Part shown: in pieces, positions 32,625 to 40,366 of the stretch
How the letters are laid out: each line of letters opens with the position of its first letter
How positions within the stretch are numbered: the first letter of the stretch is position 1
Assembly (NCBI GenBank): GCA_001302245.1
Contig: LGYU01000012.1
Coordinates: 99,194 to 163,193, forward strand
Reading direction: 5' to 3'
DNA length: 64,000 nt
DNA from: Chitinophagaceae bacterium PMP191F
GTDB lineage: Bacteria > Bacteroidota > Bacteroidia > Chitinophagales > Chitinophagaceae
Notes under the pieces: generated by a model
Seen by the model: only the letters and a program-made list of their open reading frames with translations
What the model was told of the DNA's origin: nothing
Databases searched by the model: none
Made by a program: the position numbers and the translations under genes

Positions 32625-33935
32625 TCAGTTTTTTTTCACAGCTTTGCTATACACTTCCAGACAACGTTTGCGCGCTACCTCATGTTCTACTATTGGCTTT
32701 GGATAATCAAAGCTTTCCAGTTCAGGTACCCACTTTCGCACGTACTTTAATTGCGGATCAAATTTTTGTGTCTGCAGGTACGGGTTGAATACCCTGAAAT
32801 ACGGGGCAGCATCACAGCCGCTACCTGCCGCCCATTGCCAGCCACCATTATTGGCAGCCAGATCAAAATCAAGCAGTTTGGCCGCAAAATAGGCTTCACC
32901 CCAGCGCCAATCTATCAGTAAATGTTTGGCAAGAAATGAGGCCACGATCATACGCACCCGGTTGTGCATAAAACCAGTTTCATTCAGTTCGCGCATACCG
33001 GCATCTACAATCGGGTAACCGGTGGCACCATTGCGCCAGCGTTCAAACTCAGCTTCATTGTTACGCCACTTTATCAGATCATATTCCGGTTTGAATGCTT
33101 TGCTCTTACCTACATGCGGAAAATGCCACAGGATCATGTGATAGAAATCGCGCCAGATCAGTTCGTTTAAAAACGTTTCACTGGTTTCACCGGCCTTTTT
33201 TGCCAGCGCCCGGATGCTGATGGTACCAAACCGCAAATGAACACCCAGCCTGCTGGTACCTTTGATGCCGGGAAAATCACGTTGCTCCTGGTATTTCTTC
33301 AGTAACTCCTCATGTAATGTGCTGGAAGGAAAAGGTTCATCGGTGGCGGTAAATCCAATAGACTTTAAAGACGGAATATGTTTTGCAGCCTGCGGATAAA
33401 AATTTTTATAATACTTCCTGGCAGGATAACTGCTGATATAAAAATCATTCAGGGTTGCTTTCCAGCGCTTGCTGTAAGGGGTGAAAACAGTATATGGCCT
33501 GCCATCATCTTTTACTACTTCGTTTTTTTCAAAGATCACCTGGTCTTTATAAGTGTGTAACGAGGCGCCGTGCTGTTGCAACAGGTTGGTAATTGCCTGT
33601 TCGCGCTCCTGTGCGTAGGGCTCATAATCATGATTGGCAAATACTTTTCCGATGGTATATTTTTCCAGCAGTTGCCTGTACACATCTATTGGTTTGCCGT
33701 GGTATACCTCCAGCGAAGTGCCCAGTTTTACCAGATGCTCCTGCATTTCAGTCAAAGCAGCATGTATAAATGCCACGCGGCGATCGCTCTTATCATCCAG
33801 CAGGTTAAGAATATTGGTATCGAAAATAAATACAGGTACTACCGGGTTTTCGCTACACAATGCATGATACAGTCCTGCATTGTCAGTCAATCGCAGATCA
33901 CGCCGGAACCAGAATATGTTTACTACAGGTTTCAT
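32625..33935 (-). CDS. Deoxyribodipyrimidine photolyase/cryptochrome
   Basis: Encodes 436 residues from ATG 33935, since MKPVVNIFWFRRDLRLTDN is the canonical start; 29 more residues are open upstream but unrelated. The N-terminal alpha/beta antenna domain (residues 1-130) is followed by the helical FAD domain with GIKGTSRLGVHLRFGTIS, ELIWRDFYHMIL, WRNGATGYPIVDAGMREL and GWQWAAGSGCDAAPYFRVFNP, the class I photolyase signatures. It repairs cyclobutane pyrimidine dimers in light. A cryptochrome role cannot be excluded. The upstream neighbour on the same strand is the class IV aminotransferase gene, 83 bases away. Confidence 0.94.
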   Translation of the reverse strand: MKPVVNIFWFRRDLRLTDNAGLYHALCSENPVVPVFIFDTNILNLLDDKSDRRVAFIHAALTEMQEHLVKLGTSLEVYHGKPIDVYRQLLEKYTIGKVFANHDYEPYAQEREQAITNLLQQHGASLHTYKDQVIFEKNEVVKDDGRPYTVFTPYSKRWKATLNDFYISSYPARKYYKNFYPQAAKHIPSLKSIGFTATDEPFPSSTLHEELLKKYQEQRDFPGIKGTSRLGVHLRFGTISIRALAKKAGETSETFLNELIWRDFYHMILWHFPHVGKSKAFKPEYDLIKWRNNEAEFERWRNGATGYPIVDAGMRELNETGFMHNRVRMIVASFLAKHLLIDWRWGEAYFAAKLLDFDLAANNGGWQWAAGSGCDAAPYFRVFNPYLQTQKFDPQLKYVRKWVPELESFDYPKPIVEHEVARKRCLEVYSKAVKKN

Positions 33936-34018
33936 TACAATAATTATAGTATTAGCAAATACATACGGAACAGTAAAGGGAAAAGATGGTATAACTGTAT
34001 AGTTATTACGATAAAGTA

Positions 34019-34852
34019 TCAATGAACAAACCGGCGATACAGTTCAGCTGACAATTGATTACTGTAAGTTTTTTCGCCACATTGCTTTACCCAGCGGATT
34101 CCATACAGTGCATTGGTGAGAAACATTTCATTGGCCGATTGTATCATTTCAATGGTTACCGGGATTTCCTTTATGATATATCCTGCTTCTGCAACAACTG
34201 TCAGCAGGTAACGACGCATTACACCAGCCACACATCCTTCAGACAAAGGTGGAGTTACCAATTGCCCGTCTTTTACCAGGAAAATATTGGCGATGGTGGT
34301 ATCACAGACCCTGTTATGGCTGTTCAATACCAGCGCATCATTTAAACGATTTTTTTTTGCATAGAAAGCCGCCATGATATAAGGCAGATAATTATTGGAT
34401 TTGAGATGTGACAGCACATCACAGCTTTTGGCAATACCGGTACAAACATCTACCACCAACCCGTTCTCATTCAGCTGCATATAATTGTCTGGCAATGCCC
34501 ATGTCTGGATAATGATCTGCGGATGTAAATGTTCCGGATCGTACAAACCGCCATTGCCGCGCAGTACAGTCAACCGTACGCGGGCTGCCTTTTCTACCTT
34601 ATTCTTTTTACAAAGTTGCAATACCTGACTGGCCAGTGATGCCGCTGTACAATGTGGGGGTATATTAAACTGCAGCAATTCCATTCCCTGAAACAATCTT
34701 TCAAAATGCAATTGCTCCCGCAAAATAGTATTGTTCACCACTTTGATGGTTTCAAACAAGCCATCGCCATACCGCAATCCCCGGTTGTCTGCTGATATCA
34801 GCGGAGAACCGGCCGGCAATATTTTTCCATCGAAATAAATGTATTGATCCAT
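34019..34852 (-). CDS. Class IV aminotransferase (aminodeoxychorismate lyase/BCAT-like)
   Basis: Encodes 277 residues of fold-type IV PLP enzymes. RGLRYGDGLFETIKV (about residues 24-38) is the N-terminal signature, Lys151 in SHLKSNNYLPYIMA is the PLP lysine, and the ANIFLVKDGQLVTPPLSEGCVAGVMRR stretch binds the cofactor phosphate. The length and the GDGLFET start suit PabC (4-amino-4-deoxychorismate lyase for p-aminobenzoate) at least as well as a branched-chain or D-amino-acid aminotransferase. Presence of folE 5 kb away is weak support for a folate role. It is cytoplasmic. The preceding terminator separates it from the response-regulator gene upstream. Confidence 0.9.
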   Translation of the reverse strand: MDQYIYFDGKILPAGSPLISADNRGLRYGDGLFETIKVVNNTILREQLHFERLFQGMELLQFNIPPHCTAASLASQVLQLCKKNKVEKAARVRLTVLRGNGGLYDPEHLHPQIIIQTWALPDNYMQLNENGLVVDVCTGIAKSCDVLSHLKSNNYLPYIMAAFYAKKNRLNDALVLNSHNRVCDTTIANIFLVKDGQLVTPPLSEGCVAGVMRRYLLTVVAEAGYIIKEIPVTIEMIQSANEMFLTNALYGIRWVKQCGEKTYSNQLSAELYRRFVH

Positions 34853-34916
34853 TACGGCTACAAGTTACAGGGTTTCATATATAATGTAGCAGAATGATTG
34901 TAACCTGTTATGTATA

Positions 34917-34946
34917 ATAAAAAGGGCTGTCTTATGAGACAGCCCT
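34917..34946 (-). terminator. Terminator of the orphan response regulator
   Basis: AGGGCTGTCT (34923-34932) and AGACAGCCCT (34937-34946) form a perfect 10-bp stem around TATG. On the minus strand TTTTTATTATA follows, about 50 bases after the regulator's stop codon. Confidence 0.88.
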
Positions 34947-34998
34947 GAATGTGTTAATAAGTATAAAGAAGCTATAAGTATGCTGTTATATGAAATAA

Positions 34999-35673
34999 TT
35001 ACTGAGGCTGGTCAATAATGCCGTTCTTCACAGCATACATTACCAGACCGGCCATTGATTTGGCACCTGTTTTTGTTTTGAGCTTATCACGGATAGCCTC
35101 TACTGTACGCGGGCTGATCTCAACAATATCGGCGATCTCCTTTGTAGTCTTTTCCTCGCACATCAGTTTCAACACCCTGACCTCTTTATCGGACAGGTTG
35201 ATGTCCTGCGGGGCCAATACATCTGCACGCTTGGTGCGCAGGCCTGTAAGCAGGGCCTTGTTGGTTAACTCATTGAAAAAGAACTCCTGTTCATAGCAGG
35301 TCACAATTGCCTGGTAAATGGTTTCTGAATCGGAGTTTTTCGTGAGGTAAGAATTGGCGCCAATTTCCATGAGTTTGCTGATCATGGAATGGTCATTGTG
35401 CATAGAGAGGATAATCACTTTAGCCTCGGGACGTATTTTGCGGATCTCGGGCAAAGTCTGGATACCATCCATAATGGGCATCTGGATATCCAGTAATATT
35501 ACATCCGGCTCAATGTGTTTCAGCAGGTTCAGTAGTTGCATGCCGTTATCGGCCTCTGCAATCAACTCAACATCTTTTTTAATTGATAATGAGGTTCTTA
35601 CACCAGCTCTAAACAGGGCATGATCATCGGCAATAGCTACTTTTATAACCTTATCGCCTTCTGGTCTTTTCAT
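34999..35673 (-). CDS. NarL/FixJ-family response regulator (orphan)
   Basis: Encodes 224 residues. The receiver domain (about residues 9-128) has the acidic pair in IADDHALFRAG, the phosphoacceptor Asp62 in VILLDIQMPIMDG, and the conserved Lys in YLTKNSD. The C-terminal LuxR-type helix-turn-helix is LSDKEVRVLKLMCEEKTTKEIADIVEISPRTVEAIRDKLKTKTGAKSMAGLV in several pieces. No histidine kinase gene is adjacent, so its partner is elsewhere. It has a strong terminator. Upstream is the 1.25 kb noncoding region, an unusually long leader space for a regulator gene. Confidence 0.95.
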   Translation of the reverse strand: MKRPEGDKVIKVAIADDHALFRAGVRTSLSIKKDVELIAEADNGMQLLNLLKHIEPDVILLDIQMPIMDGIQTLPEIRKIRPEAKVIILSMHNDHSMISKLMEIGANSYLTKNSDSETIYQAIVTCYEQEFFFNELTNKALLTGLRTKRADVLAPQDINLSDKEVRVLKLMCEEKTTKEIADIVEISPRTVEAIRDKLKTKTGAKSMAGLVMYAVKNGIIDQPQ

Positions 35674-35909
35674 TCGGTTTGATTTTAAAATGGGGTCGAT
35701 CTCAGTGTTCTAATCTACCCCACAAAATGAAAATTTTTCGTGATTAATACTATAGCAGAACTACGAAATTATACTATTTCGGAATATACTGTAAAGTTAT
35801 CCCAAATAGGAAGTTTACGAGCCTTTTTAACTGAAAACTACGCACCTGAATAGTTAAGATACGATTTACACAGTAAATACCGAATTGTTAAAATTGAGCA
35901 TAACTGCTC

Positions 35910-35930
35910 TTGTCCACATGTTTATCCACA
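35910..35930 (+). promoter_or_regulatory. Two DnaA-box-like sites
   Basis: TTGTCCACA (35910-35918) and TTATCCACA (35922-35930), in the same orientation with starts 12 bases apart. The second is the perfect bacterial DnaA-box consensus and the first differs by one base. GAGCA/TGCTC forms a small dyad just before them. Confidence 0.5.
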
Positions 35931-35945
35931 TTTATTTTTGTATCG

Positions 35946-36056
35946 AAGTTGATTGACGAGGATTAGCAACCTCAGACCTCCAATGTCCAATAATAACCGT
36001 CCAGAAGTCATTCTAATATTCTATGAAATCCGGCAAAATCCAATGTCAATCAACTT
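35946..36056. repeat. 111-bp segment bounded by perfect 12-bp inverted repeats
   Basis: AAGTTGATTGAC (35946-35957) and GTCAATCAACTT (36045-36056) are exact reverse complements. CCAATGTC also occurs twice (35980-35987 and 36040-36047). There is no coding frame and no obvious target-site duplication. It may be a MITE-like remnant or a long stem of a noncoding RNA. Confidence 0.5.
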
Positions 36057-36314
36057 TCTTCTTTTTTTATAACTCGTTTTCGTCATAGTTGTCCAACCCT
36101 ATTGAAACACCAGGTATTGTTATAGTGATAGAATCCAGATCGTCCTTTTAAAAACCAAAAAGAAAATCCATATCCGTGAAAAGTAGCTGCCTATTTTTCT
36201 GCCATTCTTACAAAAGAACCTGAACCGTAAGCATTGCAGGGATACCATCAACCATTCAACAGTCCAACCTGTTTAAAACCTTATCTGTTGTCGAAACCTG
36301 TGTGTAAATTATTA

Positions 36315-36372
36315 TGCCTGCCTTTTTATACCAAACGTAGTTGGGACGGTAATAAAAGGGCAGGTTTTTTTA
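36315..36372 (+). terminator. Orphan intrinsic terminator, possible 3' end of a small RNA
   Basis: GCCTGCCTTTTTAT and ATAAAAGGGCAGG pair with one internal slip around a 22-base loop, followed by seven T. No gene on the plus strand ends within more than 3.5 kb upstream; the last one is mqnD. The terminator therefore implies an unannotated plus-strand transcript. Confidence 0.65.
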
Positions 36373-36874
36373 TGCCTCTCACAAGCAAAAAGAACATTCA
36401 TCCCCGGTAGCAATTTCACAACAGTTATTTACCACAGCCAGATAAGTTAATTCTTCGTTATTCTGCTTCTCCACAAAAGCATTCTCCAAACATCGCCAGT
36501 ATTGTGTAATGCATCGACTACTTGTTAGATTTTATTGACCATCTGTTCTTTTGCACATCTTTTTATCTTCATTATAACGTTTAACTGCACATCATACCTT
36601 GTTATTAAAAAGAGATTAAAGAATATCCGGATAAAATCCTCCTTTGGTTAACCGCTTGCAAAAAATCTTCTATGCAGTAATAAATACGTATACATCGACG
36701 ATAGTATACCCAACCCTTTTACATCTTCAGCAGTATACTTATGCTGAAGTCCGCAAAGAATACCTACCAGATTTTGCAGTTAGTATGACAAAGGCTGGCT
36801 ACACTCCGGAAGTAATATCCGGATCTCTTACAAACCACTAGTACCGACTCCTGCCTTACCAAATGAAGTTGTCA

Positions 36875-36888
36875 AACTGCATGCAGTT
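36875..36888. promoter_or_regulatory. 14-bp palindrome upstream of the arylsulfotransferase-like gene
   Basis: AACTGCATGCAGTT is a perfect palindrome that ends 32 bases before the ATG at 36921, a position suited to an operator. Confidence 0.4.
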
Positions 36889-36920
36889 CCATATTTATTC
36901 ATTCATTACATTAAATCGCT

Positions 36921-38111
36921 ATGCAAAATTCAATTACCTCATTTAGTTTATCGCTATTGATCGCTTCCATGTGTATCGCTGTTATTGGTTGTAAAAAAGA
37001 TGATACTACTCCTGCACCCGTTAATGCCAACACGCTCACTACCAGTTTAATGACAGTATCCGGAACGCTTACCGGCTCTTCCGGTGAAATACTACAGTCT
37101 TTCAACAGCAGTACCGACGGCGTTATTGCTATACTGAATGAAAAAGGTGAAGTAATAAATTCCAGTTCTTTAGGTCTGCAGGTTGCTAACTTCCAGCGCT
37201 GGGTCATTAATGGTAAAACCAGGTATACCTATTTTAAAACAGAAGGCACTTCAACCTTATCGGGCGTAAATACTACACTTATCGGTTATCAGTATATCTG
37301 CGACTCTGCGCTGAACGTTCTCAAAACAGTTAAACTGTTGAATAATGGCGGCATCAATACCAGCGTGCAGGACAAACTGGATGAACATGAGTTTATTTTA
37401 TTGGATGATGATCATTATATTTTGCTAAGTTATTATCTGAAGCAGCCCACCAATATTCCTGATAGTCTGCATCCTGCCAGTGGTGTAACAGTAGTAGATA
37501 ACATTATCCAGGAAATAGACAACAACGAAGTGGTATGGCAATGGGAAGCATCTCAGCATGTTGAAATGTACGGCAACAGTGTTGAAGGCAACATTTTTAG
37601 TGATGCATCTTCTGTACAGGACTACCTTCATATGAACAGCATGTATATTGACCCGAAAGACAATAACCTGATCTGCTCTTTCCGCAATCAGAACCAGGTC
37701 ATTAAAATCAACCGTACCGATGGTTCTGTTATGTGGCGCCTGGGCGGCAAGAACAGCGACTTCCCGATTACAGAAAATCAGCAATTCCTGCGTCAGCATT
37801 TTGCGCGACTTACTGATAATAACAGTACACTGATATTACTGGATAACGGAGAAATTAACGAAAGGCCTTACAGCCGTATTATGGAGTTTCAGTTGGACGA
37901 AATTAATAAAGTGATCAGCAATGCCACGGCATATACTATTCCGGATAAATTTATTCAGTATGCAGGATCAGTCACTAAAAACGGTGATATATATCTTATC
38001 GGTGGCGGATCGGCTGCCTATACACTGGAAGTAAATCATGTTACAAACGAGGTGTTGATGCGTATAGCACAAAGTGCATCCAGTTATCGTGCTATTAAAT
38101 ACTTCAACTAA
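36921..38111 (+). CDS. Arylsulfotransferase-like (ASST) lipoprotein
   Basis: Encodes 396 residues. A signal peptide ends in the lipobox IAVIGC with Cys24, followed by KKDDTTPAP, so the protein is a lipoprotein. The body is a predicted beta-propeller with ASST-family features: DEHEFILLDDDHYILLSYY, IDNNEVVWQWEASQHVEM, HMNSMYIDPKDNNLICSFRN and QVIKINRTDGSVMWRLGGKNSDF. ASST enzymes move sulfate between phenolic compounds using a transient sulfohistidine; His in HMNSM is in the expected place, but I cannot confirm the catalytic histidine. Many Bacteroidota members are untested and could be plain propeller proteins. It is a single-gene unit with a strong terminator behind it. Confidence 0.82.
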   Translation: MQNSITSFSLSLLIASMCIAVIGCKKDDTTPAPVNANTLTTSLMTVSGTLTGSSGEILQSFNSSTDGVIAILNEKGEVINSSSLGLQVANFQRWVINGKTRYTYFKTEGTSTLSGVNTTLIGYQYICDSALNVLKTVKLLNNGGINTSVQDKLDEHEFILLDDDHYILLSYYLKQPTNIPDSLHPASGVTVVDNIIQEIDNNEVVWQWEASQHVEMYGNSVEGNIFSDASSVQDYLHMNSMYIDPKDNNLICSFRNQNQVIKINRTDGSVMWRLGGKNSDFPITENQQFLRQHFARLTDNNSTLILLDNGEINERPYSRIMEFQLDEINKVISNATAYTIPDKFIQYAGSVTKNGDIYLIGGGSAAYTLEVNHVTNEVLMRIAQSASSYRAIKYFN

Positions 38112-38124
38112 CTTCCGTTTACTA

Positions 38125-38155
38125 AAAAGGTGCAGAAAAATATCTGCACCTTTTC
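38125..38155. terminator. Strong bidirectional terminator
   Basis: AAAAGGTGCAGA (38125-38136) and TCTGCACCTTTT (38143-38154) are a perfect 12-bp stem around AAAATA. The A/T ends provide T runs on both strands, serving the convergent genes on either side. Confidence 0.88.
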
Positions 38156-38190
38156 ACTATAGCTTATTCAGTAAATATATTACTAAACTC

Positions 38191-40221
38191 TTATCGGCGC
38201 AATGCCCTGATGATGATCATGATCACCACCCCCAATATTACGAGGGCGGCAACAATAGTGCCCACAACATCTGACACTTTCTCCTTTTTCTCCGGCATCA
38301 CTTCTTTACCCTGAGTAAGCTGGTACCCTAATGCACTCTTCATGGTATCATAGTCACTGAAAAACTGTTCACTGTCTGCTGTATCAACATAGTCTTTTAG
38401 CGCCTTGTATTCAATGGTAAGCCGTATCTTCCTGATGGTAGTGAACATGGATGTAGAGAAATGGTATGAGCCGGATTTAACATCCACCGGTGTTTCTTCA
38501 AAACTCCAGTTTTCAGGCAACCGTACTTCTATCTCTTCAATATAATGAGCCGGATAGGCAATTGCCAGCGGCATTGTACGATCACGTTCTGTTGGTTTCT
38601 GCAGATTAGTACTTACAGACATTCCGTAAAAAGATGCTTTGGTAATTCCTTTGCTGATATTCCAAAGATGTTTTACAGTGTAATATTCCGTAATAGTAAT
38701 ATTACCGGTAGTCTCATCATCCTGTACGCGCATGCTGTCTTTTACGTTGGTACCATCATAATAGCTGTTGTAAAAATCGCGGTATCTTTTCTGGAGTTCT
38801 GTTTTGCTGTTGTTGTTTATATCGCTTCGTATGTCATCGGCAAATGAACCGCTGTAACGCGTAGTAACAGTCAGCACAGCAGGGCCTGAGATATCTTCCA
38901 TCGTAAAAAGCTCTTTCACTACCACCTTGCCGGTGTCCTGCAATGGTATATTGGTCAAAGCTGCAGAAGAATCGCTTAATATAAGTCCACACTGGTAATC
39001 AGGGTAAGCAATGCTGCCAATACCTCCACGCTGAAATGAAATGGTAGGATCGAACCAGTAGTATTTATTGTTAAAATGGACTCTTACTGTTGCATGATTA
39101 AATGCACCGGGAGAAGGCAGCCAATCCTGCAATGTTTTTTTGTAGGTAGTATTGATCAGCACCGGTACAGCTTCCACATTCAGCGCTTTCAGCATGGTGC
39201 ACAATAAAAAGGATTTGTCCTTACAATCACCAAAACGGCGGGCAAAAATAGTGTTCGGAGTATTGGGCTGGTGTGAGTTGTTGCCCATTTCAATGCCCAG
39301 GTAGCGTATATCATCCTGTACAAACCGCAATGCAGCAAGTACCTGTTTTTCCGGTGTATCGTACTGTTCTTTGATCTCCTGAATCTTTTTCTGTAATTCT
39401 TTTGACAACGGTGTTTTGTTGTTGAACAATGGTAATGCCCATTGTACTACCTGTTGCCAGTTGTCAAACTCACTCACCATGATTTCACCAAAGGGATCGT
39501 ACCAGGAAGGAAGCTGATCCTGTGCTTTTATCACAGGCGGATCAACGATCTTCCATTCATAGACCTTTTCGCTGGTTGATCCCGTAATGACCGGCTCTAT
39601 ATTTGTCAGCCTGTTCTTGATATTCAGCTTCCGGTTTGCAGGACATACTATTTTGTAAAAGATGTTTTTGACAGGAATACTATATTGTGCCTGAAATGTA
39701 CTGAAATACCTGCCTTTGAACACCGGGTTGAAACCACTTACGGAATATGCATATTCTACAATATCACCTTTGCGCACATCTTCCAGGAACAACACTGCCG
39801 TAAGTGCCCCGTTGTAAATACTTCTGTCCAGTTCTTTTTCCTGCTGGATGGTTTTAATACGGGAGAAGTTTAGTTTGTTGATAGCTTTTCCATCACGCAG
39901 GATCTGTATTGAATGAAAAGCGACCTGTTGAAAAGAGGGATCATAACTTACCGAAATTTCAGAAGCATTCTGTACACCGGCTTCTGTAATGATCCTGTAC
40001 ACTCTTTTTATATAAGTGGTTTGCAAAGCCAGGTTTACCTGCCGTTCAAACAACAGGTTCATATAACCATCTTCAAAATCACCTTCACTACCGATAGCAG
40101 TATAATCAATATTGTTGTGGCCAATCCAGTAAGGATTATTTTCTATGCGTGGCTTCTGTGGATACACAGGAGTCAGCAGGCCAAAACTGCAAAGCAGGAC
40201 CAGGAACAACAATAATTTCAT
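38191..40221 (-). CDS. DUF3857 and transglutaminase-like domain protein
   Basis: Encodes 676 residues. A signal peptide (about residues 1-21) is followed by a DUF3857 domain (about 55-230, with DIVEYAYSVSGFNPVFKGRYF). Next is a transglutaminase-like cysteine protease fold with the catalytic triad Cys333 in FARRFGDCKDKSFLL, His in PGAFNHATVRVHF (about 370) and Asp in KYYWFDPTIS (about 383). A C-terminal hydrophobic segment VVGTIVAALVILGVVIMIIIRALRR is a membrane anchor. This architecture is common in Bacteroidota but its substrate is unknown. It lies downstream of the PUL on the same strand, 145 bases after GH9, and probably is not part of it. Confidence 0.9.
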   Translation of the reverse strand: MKLLLFLVLLCSFGLLTPVYPQKPRIENNPYWIGHNNIDYTAIGSEGDFEDGYMNLLFERQVNLALQTTYIKRVYRIITEAGVQNASEISVSYDPSFQQVAFHSIQILRDGKAINKLNFSRIKTIQQEKELDRSIYNGALTAVLFLEDVRKGDIVEYAYSVSGFNPVFKGRYFSTFQAQYSIPVKNIFYKIVCPANRKLNIKNRLTNIEPVITGSTSEKVYEWKIVDPPVIKAQDQLPSWYDPFGEIMVSEFDNWQQVVQWALPLFNNKTPLSKELQKKIQEIKEQYDTPEKQVLAALRFVQDDIRYLGIEMGNNSHQPNTPNTIFARRFGDCKDKSFLLCTMLKALNVEAVPVLINTTYKKTLQDWLPSPGAFNHATVRVHFNNKYYWFDPTISFQRGGIGSIAYPDYQCGLILSDSSAALTNIPLQDTGKVVVKELFTMEDISGPAVLTVTTRYSGSFADDIRSDINNNSKTELQKRYRDFYNSYYDGTNVKDSMRVQDDETTGNITITEYYTVKHLWNISKGITKASFYGMSVSTNLQKPTERDRTMPLAIAYPAHYIEEIEVRLPENWSFEETPVDVKSGSYHFSTSMFTTIRKIRLTIEYKALKDYVDTADSEQFFSDYDTMKSALGYQLTQGKEVMPEKKEKVSDVVGTIVAALVILGVVIMIIIRALRR

Positions 40222-40366
40222 GCATGGTGTTTAAAACCGCACAAAATATTAAATTCTATTGTAAGTTCAGGATAGAAGCAGCAATTTATGGGCAAACTCA
40301 CGCAGATGTAACATGAGTTGTAAAAAATGAAAAACAATCTACATTCTCATCCCTTCCCACCTGTTT

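Larger units (their letters stand above)
35674..36920. other. 1.25 kb region without a convincing gene
   Basis: The region is visibly AT-rich with no frame I can defend; a 65-codon frame from a TTG at 36644 has no family features. It holds two adjacent DnaA-box-like 9-mers (35910-35930), a third related 9-mer TTCTCCACA (36467-36475), a 12-bp inverted repeat pair 87 bases apart (35946-36056), an orphan terminator (36315-36372) and a 14-bp palindrome (36875-36888). Confidence 0.6.

Noticed and set aside
35946..36056. Insertion sequence
   Set aside because: The inverted ends suggest a mobile element, but there is no transposase and no target-site duplication next to the ends, so only a repeat is reported.
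36644..36841. 65-codon frame in the large noncoding region
   Set aside because: It begins with TTG, has no family similarity I can see and no good ribosome site, and lies after an orphan terminator. Not enough to call a gene.
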